Positions 54,329 through 64,000 of a stretch of DNA of 64,000 nucleotides are shown in pieces. Below the pieces are notes generated by a model. It had not been told where the DNA came from and made no database searches. It saw only the letters and a list, made by a program, of their open reading frames with translations. Origin of the DNA: Sphaerolaimus hirsutus (Eukaryota; Nematoda; Chromadorea; Monhysterida; Sphaerolaimidae); the NCBI GenBank assembly GCA_964036195.1, contig OZ038451.1, positions 16,578,747 through 16,642,746 on the forward strand, given 5' to 3'. Numbering within the stretch: the first letter of the stretch is position 1; every line of letters begins with the position of its first letter. The position numbers and the translations under genes are program-made.

Positions 54329-54426
54329 TTCTCATGTGCAAATGATCAGCCCGATCTTGCAAAAATTTTGTGCCAATGTGGGGCCAACATTTCTTTACGT
54401 TGTCGCCAAATGGCACCCCCCAGCTA

Positions 54427-54637
54427 GTGATGTAAAAAGCGCCGAAGTTTAGGCGCCAAGCGCCAAAAGCGCCATGGCGCTTTTCCATGTCCGGCGCCAA
54501 GCGCCAATGGCGCCAGACGATTTTAGCGCCATGCGCCAAAAGCGCCATGGCGCTTTTCCAGACCGTAGCGCCAAGCGCCAATGGCGCCAGAGAGCAATGG
54601 CGCCAAGCGCCAATAGCGCCAGCGCCAAAAATTTGTC
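54427..54637. repeat. GCGCCA-family fragment
   Basis: Starts TAGTGATGTAAAAAGCGCC, then GCGCCAAGCGCCA arrays; the right end is missing. Confidence 0.75.
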
Positions 54638-54639
54638 GG

Positions 54640-55583
54640 CCGATTTCTGATTACCCATATGTATTTACATTGTATTTTGTATATGGATTGAACTGGATGC
54701 TAAACACACAAAGCTGTTCCTCCATTTGTTGAACGATACATGAAAATTTGTGCACCAAATTTACCCGCAGTGAGGGATATAAGCAAAGTATAAAAGCGTT
54801 AACTTCACGTTTCCCCCCATGGACTTCTTCCCCCCGTGGTGTGATGCATTAGCGTTATGTCCGTGCGGACATAACGGTAATGGAACACGACAAAACGGTA
54901 AAGCAACACGACAAAACGCTAATGCAACACGGACAAAACGCTAATACAACACACTCCGGGGGCAAGTTGTCCACGGGGGAAAAGTACCTGGAATCGTATA
55001 AAAGTATACCGTGAAGGACGTTTTGGTTTTTGGACCAGTTCTGATAAGCATCCCAAAAATGAGCACATTTCAGAAGATATAATTTATGAAAATTATGAAA
55101 ATCTCTGAAAAGCTCCAAAAAATGTTATTTACCTATCTGGAAAAACCTACAACATTTATGAGTTGCAAAATTTGGGAATTTTATTTTTCTTATAATTGAT
55201 ACATCTAAATCTCCAACATTTTTTACATTCCTTAATGTGATAAGCATTGATTTTTTGAGCAGTATAGGATTTTTTATTTTTAAACTTTGGCCAGGATTTT
55301 CCAGAGACATTGAATTATATTTTCTATTTGAGAGACTTTCTGAGATTAAAAAAATATCAGAAAATATACAAAAAGCACATTTATTTTCATTTTTTTCTCC
55401 AGTTTTTCTCCAGAAAAATTATATTTGACTAATTTTTCTTAAAATGTCCCACTTTTAATGCTAGATGTGATTGATTGTAAAGTGTTCATTCAGCATGCCA
55501 TATATTTTTATTCGGGGTGAATTACCTAAGTTTCAATGGATGAAATCTGCTATGTATTTATCAATGAAAAACGTATATGTGGT
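54640..55583. other. Intergenic with a short ~21-bp tandem repeat
   Basis: About 54880-54955 has three to four imperfect units of the AACACGACAAAACGCTAATGC type. The rest is AT-rich with no recognised gene. Confidence 0.5.
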
Positions 55584-56204
55584 TAGGGTTCAAACGGGAT
55601 TGACTTTTCGGGATCGGGATCGGGATCGGGATCGGGATTCACTTTTTGAGATTTCGGGATCGGGATCGGGATCGGGATTGGGGTTTCGGGATCGGGATCG
55701 GGATCGGGATTGGTTTTTTGAGATTTCGGGATCGGGATCGGGATCGGGATTGGCCGGGATTGGGGTCACGGGATCGGGATCGGGATTGGGATACGCATTT
55801 TTCCGGGATCGGGATTGGGTTCTAGGGATAGAGATTTTGGCCATTTTTCTGGCATTCACAGTTGTTCATAAAGGTCTCAAAACACTGTTGGATGCCAGAA
55901 AAGTGGCATAAAATTGACGCTGGGGGTTTGCATCAACTTTTTTGCATGCAAAAACGTCATTATTTCACTTTTTATAATTTCCACTAATTTTTCCGGGATC
56001 GGGATCCCGGACTTGGGAGTTTCTCGGGATCGGGATCGGGATTTGAAAACTTTCGGGATCGGGATCGGGATCGGGATTGGTATTTTTGAGATTTCGGGAT
56101 CGGGATCGGGATTAGGGTTTCGGGATCGGGATCGGGATCGGGACTGGTAAATCCCGGAATTTCACGGGATCCGGGATCGGGATCGGGATCCCGTTTGAAC
56201 CCTA
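55584..56204. mobile_element. hAT-like MITE, CGGGAT family, copy 3
   Basis: A 621-bp element with target duplication TATGTGGT (55576-55583, 56205-56212). Nearly identical in core to copy 2 at 26560-27180. Confidence 0.95.
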
Positions 56205-56324
56205 TATGTGGTGAACCATAACTGTTAGGTGAATCCGAATATATTGGATTGAACAAAAAACAACAATTATTTCATATTTTGATGGCATATTTGATGCCAT
56301 CTGTCGAAAATGTACATAGATGGT

Positions 56325-56457
56325 ATGGCGCTTTTCTGGCGCTTTTAAAAGTGTTAGCGCCAAGCGCCAATGGCGCCACGGCAAAAAAGCGCCAAGCGCC
56401 AAAAGCGCCATGGCGCTTTTTGGTTTGGCGCTAGCGCCATGGCGCTTTTACATCACT
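56325..56457. repeat. GCGCCA-family fragment
   Basis: GCGCCAAGCGCCA motifs ending in GGCGCTTTTACATCACTA; the left terminus is unclear. Confidence 0.7.
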
Positions 56458-56677
56458 ACCGCCAGCACCCCCCTGGTCAGCAGTGACAGCTTTCTATATA
56501 TGTTTTTAGATTTTTTTTCGGGCAAATATAATTGGTAAATTTGCTAAGCCCAGCCCTGATGTATGTTTTCACAGATAACTGTTGTCTGAATTCAATGGGC
56601 ACTAGCATTTCATGATTTGCATCCAGATGCTGCAGGGGCTGGTCACGCTTTTATGGAAATGCTGTCTTAGAACAGCA

Positions 56678-56880
56678 GAGTTGTTCAAAGGTACGTACGT
56701 TTACTCGAAAAATACGCGTACGCGAGTACGCGGTAAATACATTTACATATACTTTTCAAAAAAATACCGTACACACTTGTACGCGTACACTTTCAAATCA
56801 TACGCGTACGGAAAATGTATTTATGAAAATTCAATTTTGGACATATTTATAAAGTAACTACACTGCTAAATATGTATTTA
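56678..56880. repeat. Fragment of the AGTTGTTAAAA/ACGT-rich hAT-like family
   Basis: Begins CAGAGTTGTTCAAAGGTAC with many ACGCGTACG motifs, resembling 19468-20001 and 63231-63736; the right end was not found. Confidence 0.55.
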
Positions 56881-56928
56881 CAGAAGGGGTTCCGTTGAAT
56901 ATTAAAGATACGCGGGGGTAGTGCCTTT

Positions 56929-57311
56929 CACAGCAAAAAATGGATCCGTGATGCGTGTGGAAGCGGGCTGGAAGCGCGTGAAGCGGCGCGCTTCCACACG
57001 CTTCCACACGCTTCCATCAACATCACGAGATTCTGGGTGAAGTGTCTTCCACACGCTTCACCTATCTTCACCACGAGCTTCACGCGCATCCAAACATGTG
57101 GAAGACACTTCACGGCGCTGGCGCTTCCACACGCTTCCCCCGCGTATACATTTGCGTGGGAGCGCCATATTAAGAAGCGTGAAGTGCCTTCACGCAGATT
57201 TTCGGGATGTGTGTGGAAGCGCTGGCAGCTTGGTGAAGCGTTCGGGACGTGTTGGCGTGAAGACACTTCCCGACGCTTCACCGCGCATCCACACACCCAT
57301 TTTTTGCTGTG
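56929..57311. mobile_element. CACAGCAAAAAATGG foldback with GAAGCGTGTGG repeats
   Basis: Ends CACAGCAAAAAATGG and CCATTTTTTGCTGTG. The interior is GCTTCCACACGCTTCC motifs in both orientations. Open frames up to 188 codons here are repeat artefacts. Confidence 0.8.
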
Positions 57312-57834
57312 TTTAAAATTTTTCAAAATTCGCAACCAAATCAAAATGGTTGTGGAGACAATGGATGTGGTAAAGCGGCGTTTACACTGCAAAATGTGCC
57401 GACAAATCAAAAAGTGAAAAAGTTCCATAATTCCAGAATCAAGTTCCATATTTGCAAGAAAAAACAGTGAAGTATACTCACTAGTTAGGAGCACTCACAT
57501 GCCAAATTTCAGATAAATCGGGCTTTGTGTTACATAGTAATAAGCATTTGAAAAATTTGACGTTGTCGGTTCGCTTTTTTTGATTGAAAAAATCTTGTTG
57601 TCGGCACAAGCTTTTGATTGGCGACAATGCGACGATGAGCGCTTGTCGTCACAAGAAAAAAAATGTTTTCATGTGAGCCTGATTTTTGTTGTTGATTGTC
57701 GCCACAAGCTGCGAACGTGTTTTTTTCATTTTTTTTGTGACGACACCGACTTTTTACCACGGTTGCTTATAAAAGTATGAGGGAGTGGTGTAGTAGGGCA
57801 CCGCCGTGTAGTACCCTATTATTGGTGTAGTACG

Positions 57835-58690
57835 CCTTGGCGCCATTGGGAAACTGGGTGCCAAGCGCCAAGGGCGTCACAGAAAAAGGGCGCCAGGCGC
57901 CAAGGGCGCCATGGCGCCATTCGGAAAGTGGGCGCCAGGCGCCAAGGGCGCCACAGAAAGAGGGCGCCAAGCGCCACGGGCGCCATGGCGCCAGTTGAAA
58001 AATACGGCGCCAGGCGCGAAGGACGCCAGACTAAATAAGTGGGTTCAGTACCCTGAGTGTGCTAAACATATTATTCTAGCACCCCGACGCATCCACGTTC
58101 TCACATTCACGTCTTTATTAACGTTCTCCAGGATATAATCATCAAAATGAGACTAATGGAACATAAAAATTTAGCACAAAATTATACACCCACGTGACAT
58201 TCTATTCGAACAGAATCAAAATTATCATTTAACAAGAAATTTATTCAGTTCATATAGCGCAAATTATGTTTTATTTCTCTCTGCTTGCAAATATTTTCTT
58301 GAAGTGGACAAAAACAGAAATACGACAATTTTAATTCATTTATTCATGGGTTTGCAAGTTCGACGGTTCATCATTCTCAGCTTATGATCGATCAGACGGG
58401 TCTGATGAACCGTTGGACGAAAAAATTGTCATCCACTCGCACACTTCGTCCATTTTTATGGCGAATTTAGATTAACAACAGATGGTCACCTTGAAATCAT
58501 GCTGGCGCCATTTTGGCGCCCTTTTCGGGCAGGGCGCCAAGCGCCAATCGCGCCATGGCGCCTTTCAGAAGTGAGCGCCAGGCGCCCACGGGCGCCACAG
58601 AAAAAGGGCGCCAAGCGCCAATGGCGCCATGGCGCGGCGCCCTTTGGCGCCCTCAAATGGCGCCAGCGGCATGGCGCCATTCCATCACTA
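57835..58690. mobile_element. Diverged second copy of the cargo-bearing GCGCCA element
   Basis: GCGCCA arrays at 57835-58027 and 58503-58682 bracket about 470 bp related to the cargo of 52388-53324 (shared GAAGTGGAC.AAAAC.GAA blocks). The right end is GGCGCCATTCCATCACTA; no clean target duplication, and the minus frame has stops. Confidence 0.75.
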
Positions 58691-58984
58691 CACCCTAATA
58701 AAATCTACCTGCCGTTCTATTGCTTTCATGAGTGCGAAAATGTGCAAAACCTGCCATTCCATTGGAATGATAAATGTTGGCACAATAAAATAAAAAAACA
58801 CGTTCACAGCTTGTGACGGCAATGTGCCAACAAACTGAAACAAGACGCACGCAACTGTCCTCATTTCTGCTCGATTTGTCGGTTCGGGTCTCGTTAACGA
58901 GACCCAAACTGACAAAAATAAAAAACGGCAAAAATGGATCCAATGAAGTAGAAAAAAACAGTTTTTACCATGGTGTGTATTTAT

Positions 58985-59483
58985 ACACCGTATTTCATCG
59001 AAATACCCCCTCCCCGTCTCGAAACACGCCCCTCAAAAATGGCCACTATAAATTTATTAGACCCCCCTCGAAATACCCCCTCTCCAATAGACTGTAAATA
59101 CCGTATTCACTCGAAATACCCCCCTCAAAGTGGACACTATGAACATATAACCCCCCCCTCGAAATACCCCCCAAATTTAGTGTATAGAGAATGTAAATGA
59201 CAAAGGCTGCGGTTTGTCATACGTGACTCTGTTATGTGAGAACAGTGTTTATACGTCTACACACTTATACATGTACAAGTCTTTATAGCCTTATAAATGA
59301 CGATTTTTGTTGCATTTTTCGACGTCTGCATACGTTTCAGACAACAATTTAGTACTGGGATTTCAAAAAATTTCTGGTGAAATAATAAACCCCCTCGAAA
59401 TACCCCCTCCCTCATCTAACCCACCCTCAAAATTCTCACTCTGAAAAATAAACCCCCTGGGGGTATTTCGAGGAAATACAGTA
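58985..59483. mobile_element. ACCGTATTTCATCGAAATACCC element
   Basis: Inverted ends ACCGTATTTCATCGAAATACC / TTTCGAGGAAATACAGTA. C-rich CCTCGAAATACCCCC repeats; the core resembles 42018-42369 and 53902-54328. Confidence 0.75.
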
Positions 59484-60109
59484 GAATGTAAATACTGTAT
59501 TTTCTCAAATAGTTCCCCCCTCTTGAATAGTTCCCCCCTCAGATAGTTCCCTCCTTGTTAATTGAGTGAGGGAAAAACAATTCCCCCCTTGAATAGTTCC
59601 TCCCACTGACGCTCAAAAATACTACACATACTTAAAAACATCGATGAAGCAAGCATAAGCAAAAGAGCTGCTGCGTCTGGGCATTGAATGTGTCATTTCC
59701 TGGGGAAAAGTATTATACTCACATTTACTTGTGAGTGAAATTAAAAAAATTTCCTTTGTTGTCTGCACTTGGGATGAGTAAAAAAATAGTTTATGATTAC
59801 ATAAACTTTAAAAAAGTTTTTGTAAAAATTACTTTTAACAGCTCTGCTTGGTGAACCACAAAGTATGCGCAGAATCCCACCATAATTTAGTGAATAAAAC
59901 CTTGTGACGAATTTCATAACTACCTTATTGTTCCATAGTAAGAATGAAATATTCTTTGTATAATTTTTGGTTCAATATTCAGATGGGTTATGGTAGGTTT
60001 CCATATGAAGTGTGATGCCTGGTGAGTATACAGAGCTACTTGAAAGAATCCTGTTCAATTGAAAACACTGAAAATGATTTTAAAAATAGAGATTACAAAC
60101 AAACTCAAA

Positions 60110-61070
60110 TGGAACACAAAGATTTGAGGAGGTAGGTAATCATCCACATGGGGGATAATTTGAGGAGGTAGGTAATTCATTGATGTGGGGGGACAATTCA
60201 AGGGGGTGGTTAACTCATGTTGGGGGATAGTTCAAGTGGGTAGATAATTAATTCACACAGAGGGATACTTCTGTAATTCAGAGGGGAAGGGTAATTCATT
60301 CATGTGAGGGGATAATTTGATTGGGTAGGTAATTCATGTGGGTAGGGTTCAAACGGGATCCCGATCCCGATCCCGGATCCCGTGAAATTCCGGGATTTAC
60401 CAGTCCCGATCCCGATCCCGAAACCCCAATCCCGATCCCGATCCCGATCCCGAAATCTCAAAAATACCAATCCCGATCCCGAAGGTTTTCAAATCCCGAT
60501 CCTGATCCCGAGAAACTCCCAAGTCCGGGATCCCGATCCCGGAAAAATTGGTGGAAATTATAAAAAGTGAAATAATGACGTTTTTGCATGCAAAAAAGTG
60601 GATGCAATCCCCCAGCGTCAATTTTATGCCACTTTTCTGGCATCCAACAGTGTTTTGAGACCTTTATGAACAACTGTGAATGCCAGAAAAATGGCCAAAA
60701 TCTCTATCCCTAGAACCCAATCCCGATCCCGGAAAAATGCCTATCCCTATCCCGATCCCGATCCCGTGACCCCAATCTCGGCCAATCCCGATCCTGATCC
60801 CGAAATCTCAAAAAACCAATCCCAATCCCGAAACCCCAATCCCGATCCCGATCCCAAAATCTCAAAAAGTGAATCCCGATCCCGATCCCGAAAAGTCAAT
60901 CCCGTTTGAACCCTACATGTGGGGTGATAATTCAAGTGGGTAGGTAATTCACGAGGGGGATATAATTTGAGGAGGTATGTAAACATTTGAAACAGGGGGT
61001 ATAATTTGAGGAGGTAAGTAAACATTCGAAACGGAGGGTATAATTTGAGAAGGTAGGCAGTTCATTCATG
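60110..61070. repeat. Degenerate GGGGATAATTTGAGGAGG satellite, left part
   Basis: Imperfect units of about 30-45 bp such as GGGGGATAATTTGAGGAGGTAGGTAATTCATG, interrupted by the CGGGAT element copy 4. Confidence 0.8.
60343..60915. mobile_element. hAT-like MITE, CGGGAT family, copy 4
   Basis: A 573-bp copy in the opposite orientation, target duplication CATGTGGG (60335-60342, 60916-60923) taken from the surrounding satellite unit. Confidence 0.95.
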
Positions 61071-61457
61071 TGCATAGGGTACAAATGATATATCGTATCG
61101 AATATCAGATATCGACCATTTTTTGATATATCGAACCTGTATTGTGTCCTTAAATTAAGTTACCACATGAAAATAAACCACATGAAAATAAAATATGCCA
61201 CTTGAAATATGCCTTGCTATACCAAGAGAAATTTCGATATCAAATATAGACAATTTTGTATATCAAATATCGACATCAAGGTTCCATATAGTATCAATAT
61301 CGAATATCGAGTTTCAGTAAAAATATAAAATATTGAATATAAATATTGAAAAGTCACATCATTTGAACCCTACATGTGGGGGGGGGGTAGTTCCAGTAGG
61401 TAGGTAATCACCTACATGGGGGGTAATTTGAGGAGCTAGGCATACTCGGCAGACATA

Positions 61458-61903
61458 AAGCCAGGATTACAGCTCAGTGGAGTTTGACATGAAATGATGA
61501 CGTAAAATTATGTCGTAAAATTGATTACATCAAAATATAAAAGGGTACAGTGTTGAAATCTCAGAATTAGATAGTTCTAGTAATTGTGTGTTATGTCCCA
61601 AAAATTTTTTATAAAATAATCATTATTTAAGTAGTTATTTATTTTATATCAAAATTTTGTTGTTGATGTAAAATGTTTGATTTAAAATGTTGATGTAAAA
61701 TGTGTAAATTTTGACATAAAATAAATAACTTATTTAATAATTATTATTTTCTTTATTTTTTAGGACATTACACACAATTACTAGAACTATCTTATTCTGA
61801 AATTTTAATACTGTACCTCTGTCTATTTTGATGTAATCAATTTTATGACATAATTTTATGTCATCATTTCACGTCAAATGCCGCTGAGCTGTAATCCCGG
61901 CTT
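61458..61903. mobile_element. Foldback palindrome, GATTACAGCTCAG ends
   Basis: Arms AAGCCAGGATTACAGCTCAG and its inverse ending 61903, with a long palindromic AT-rich interior. Related to 3761-4240. Confidence 0.85.
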
Positions 61904-61926
61904 GACACCTAGTATGGAAACCTACC

Positions 61927-62238
61927 CAGGGCCGTATCCAGGGGGGGACGGGGAGGGCACCCCTAGAGGCTGCAGCCCCCCCTCCCGGGGCGAGACCAGA
62001 AAGTGACCGGAAAATTCAGCTTTTTCAACGTCAGCATAAAAAAATTTGTGCTTACATACATATACAGCATTCCATGGCACTGATGCCAACACCAATGGCC
62101 CCTACTAATGGCACCAGCGCCATGGCACCATTCTGCCACAATGTAGCTAAAATTTTAGGGGGGGGGGCTGAGCCCCCCACTCGCCGGCCTCCGTAAACAA
62201 GCAGCCCCCCCTGCTCAAAACTCCTGGATACGTCCCTG
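61927..62238. mobile_element. hAT-like MITE, CAGGG(A/C)CGTATCCAGG ends
   Basis: Ends CAGGGCCGTATCCAGG / CTGGATACGTCCCTG with perfect target duplication AACCTACC (61919-61926, 62239-62246). Contains GGGGGGCTGAGCCCCCC. Confidence 0.9.
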
Positions 62239-62510
62239 AACCTACCCTAACCCATCTGAATAACAAATCAAAAATTATACAGTTTTTCATCATCATATTT
62301 CATTTTTAACACACCCAGCAGACAGCACACTTAGTATGGAAGCCTACCATAATTTAATGAATACAATCTTATGATAAATTGTGTAATTATTCATAATTAA
62401 TTATTCCATAGTAAAAACTAAATATTATGATAAAAAACTGGATAATTTTTGGTTCATTACTCAGATGTGTTATGGTAGGTTTTCATACTAAGTGTGATGT
62501 CTGCCAAGTA

Positions 62511-63190
62511 TAATTCATTCACTTGGGGGAGGAGTAATTTGAGGGGGTAGGTAATTCACCCACCTTGGGGGTTTATTATGAGGTGGTAGATAATTCATTT
62601 ATGCAGGGAGGATAATTCAAGGGGTAGGTAATTCACACGAGGGGTTACTGCAAGGGGATGGGTAATTCACGCAGGGGGGTAATTCGAGGGGATTGGTAAC
62701 TCACATGGGGGATAAGTCAAGGGGATGGGTAATTCACGTGGTGGGATAATTTGGAGGAGATGGATAATTCATGGGGGGTATAATTTGAGGAGATGGATAA
62801 TTCATGGGGGATTATTCGAGGGGATGAGTAATTCACGTGGGGAGGAGATAATTCGAGGAGATGGGTAATTCATGAAGGGTGATGATTCAATGATATGGAT
62901 AATTCACAAGGGGATAATTAGAGGGGATAGGTAATTCACACGGGGGAGGGGGGGTGATTCGAGGGGATTACTAATTCACGGGGGTGATAATTTGAGGGTA
63001 TAGGTTAATTCACAGGGGGGTAATTTGAGGGGATATGTAATTCACGTGGGGGATAATTTGAGGGGATAGGTAAATCAGAGCGGGGGGGGGGGGGTAATTC
63101 TAGGGGTTAGGTAATTCACATTGGGGAATAATTCAAGGTGGTAGGTAATTCATGCAGGAGGGATAATTCGAGGGGCTAGGTATTTTATGG
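62511..63190. repeat. Degenerate GGGGATAATTCGAGGGGATGGGTAATTCACG satellite
   Basis: About 20 imperfect units with variable spacing of the pattern GGGG-ATAATTCGAGGGGAT-GGTAATTCACG. Confidence 0.85.
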
Positions 63191-63230
63191 GAGGCTGCCC
63201 TGTTTTTGTTAAAAATAGTGCAATTCATAC

Positions 63231-63736
63231 CAGAGTTGTTAAAAGTACCAAACTTTTTTCAAAGTATAAGTAAACGTAAAGTATTTTTTTACTCACCCCC
63301 TGAGTACAGAAAACATTAAGTAATTTTTGTTAATTTTACTCATGAGTAAACGTGAGTTAATGTACTTTTTCTATGGGAAAACGTAAAGGTAAGTATTTTT
63401 GAAAATTTTGCCCCAATTTTCAAAATCACAATCACTAATTTTCATATTTTTACTAATTTCAACATAAAATAAGGCTATTTATAAATCATATTAAATTCAC
63501 ATTGTTGGCCATTTTTCTCTTTATTTTTTGCTTATTTCACCCTTTTCTCCATTGCTTGCCTTCAAAACACCTGTATAATGGAATATCAGAAATACGTTTT
63601 CTGTACCCGAGTACTTTCAAAAAGTATACGTAAATGCGAGTACAGAAACTTTTTTCTGAGGAAACGTAAACGTATTTACTCTGTACTTGAGTATACGTAT
63701 TTATCAAGTAAAAGTAAATGTGTATTAACAACTATG
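63231..63736. mobile_element. hAT-like MITE with ACGTAAA/GTACTTT repeats
   Basis: Ends CAGAGTTGTTAAAAGTAC / TTAACAACTATG, target duplication ATTCATAC/ATTCATAA (7 of 8). Same family as 19468-20001. Confidence 0.75.
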
Positions 63737-63779
63737 ATTCATAAATATTTCATTCCAAAAATGATCACACTTGCCATAA

Positions 63780-64000
63780 GTTGTTAGAATTACTGAACTT
63801 TTTCTAAAGTATATGTAAATGTGAAGTATTTTTTCTACTCACCACAAAGTATAGAAAACGTAAAATACTATTTTTACTCGTACTTACGCGTAAATGTGGG
63901 TACTTTTCTTGTGAGTGATGAAACGAGTACTTTCCTTTATAGAATATGTAAAATTGGGCACGTTTTCATACGTCTACAATGTTTTTCTGTAAGAAAATGA
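63780..64000. repeat. Further copy of the ACGTAAA family, cut by window end
   Basis: AAAGTATATGTAAATGTGAAGTATTTTTTCTACTC and ACGTAAAAT-type motifs continue to the edge, resembling the start of 63231-63736. Confidence 0.5.

Larger units (their letters stand above)
61443..62510. mobile_element. TACTCGGCAGACAT element with two nested insertions
   Basis: Outer ends TACTCGGCAGACAT / ATGTCTGCCAAGTA. The left part is split by the foldback 61458-61903 and the middle by the CAGGG element 61927-62238. A related fragment occurs at about 59870-60036 (ACCATAATTTAGTGAATA, CAGATGGGTTATGGTAGG). Confidence 0.7.

Noticed and set aside
56928-57494. 188-codon minus frame and 126-codon plus frame
   Set aside because: Both lie over the GAAGCGTGTGG-repeat foldback 56929-57311; overlapping open frames on both strands reflect repeats.
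52340-58680. APWRPWRLAP/GRQAPRAPW-type frames on both strands
   Set aside because: Artefacts of GCGCCA/TGGCGC arrays in the hAT-like elements; no codon-level signal.

Overview
This is metazoan nuclear DNA: multi-exon genes with GT-AG introns, a nuclear tRNA-Ile(UAU) with an 11-nt intron, and a dense load of non-autonomous DNA transposons. No rRNA, CRISPR array, transposase gene or prokaryotic operon was found. The species cannot be named from the sequence. Intron-forming MITEs together with possible non-GT splice sites recall appendicularian tunicates, but that is a weak inference.

Four genes are supported, all on the minus strand. (1) Positions 1-6269, cut by the left window edge: a secreted proline-rich protein with FPTPPP-type tandem repeats. 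(2) Positions 18336-35539: a 22-exon gene for a 1387-residue nuclear-type protein with an acidic N-terminus, an OCRE-like aromatic segment, a run of G-x-P/FP repeats, RS and lysine-rich tracts, and a coiled-coil-like segment. All 21 junctions join in frame with GT-AG. (3) Positions 41186-45318: galactose-1-phosphate uridylyltransferase (GALT), 10 exons. (4) Positions 45725-51577: lysosomal-type beta-mannosidase (MANBA, GH2), 11 exons, all GT-AG. MANBA lies 406 bp upstream of GALT in the same direction. A tRNA-Ile gene sits antisense inside an intron of gene 2.

The rest is repeats. At least ten elements have perfect or near-perfect 8-bp target duplications and TAGGG/TAGTGATG/CAGGG-type ends (hAT-like). 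Many carry short subterminal repeat arrays such as CGGGAT, GCGCCA, CGGTA or CGGGTAT. A second group has ends resembling ACCGTATTTCCTCGAAATACCCCC. Others are long foldback palindromes. A degenerate GGGGATAATTCGAGG satellite occupies about 60.1-63.2 kb, broken by nested insertions.

The most interesting signal is a small MITE family with ends near GTGCCAATTCC and a 3-bp CAG/CTG target duplication. Three of the nine GALT introns are copies of this MITE from end to end: the duplicated CAG supplies the 3' splice site and the terminal repeat supplies the 5' splice site. These are candidate introners (transposon-made introns). In GALT, up to four introns join best, by ungapped alignment to known GALT proteins, with non-GT or otherwise odd boundaries, whereas all 35 modelled junctions in the other three genes are GT-AG. 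The GALT protein keeps its HPHPHxQ-type catalytic core but has lost most metal-binding residues known from the E. coli enzyme.
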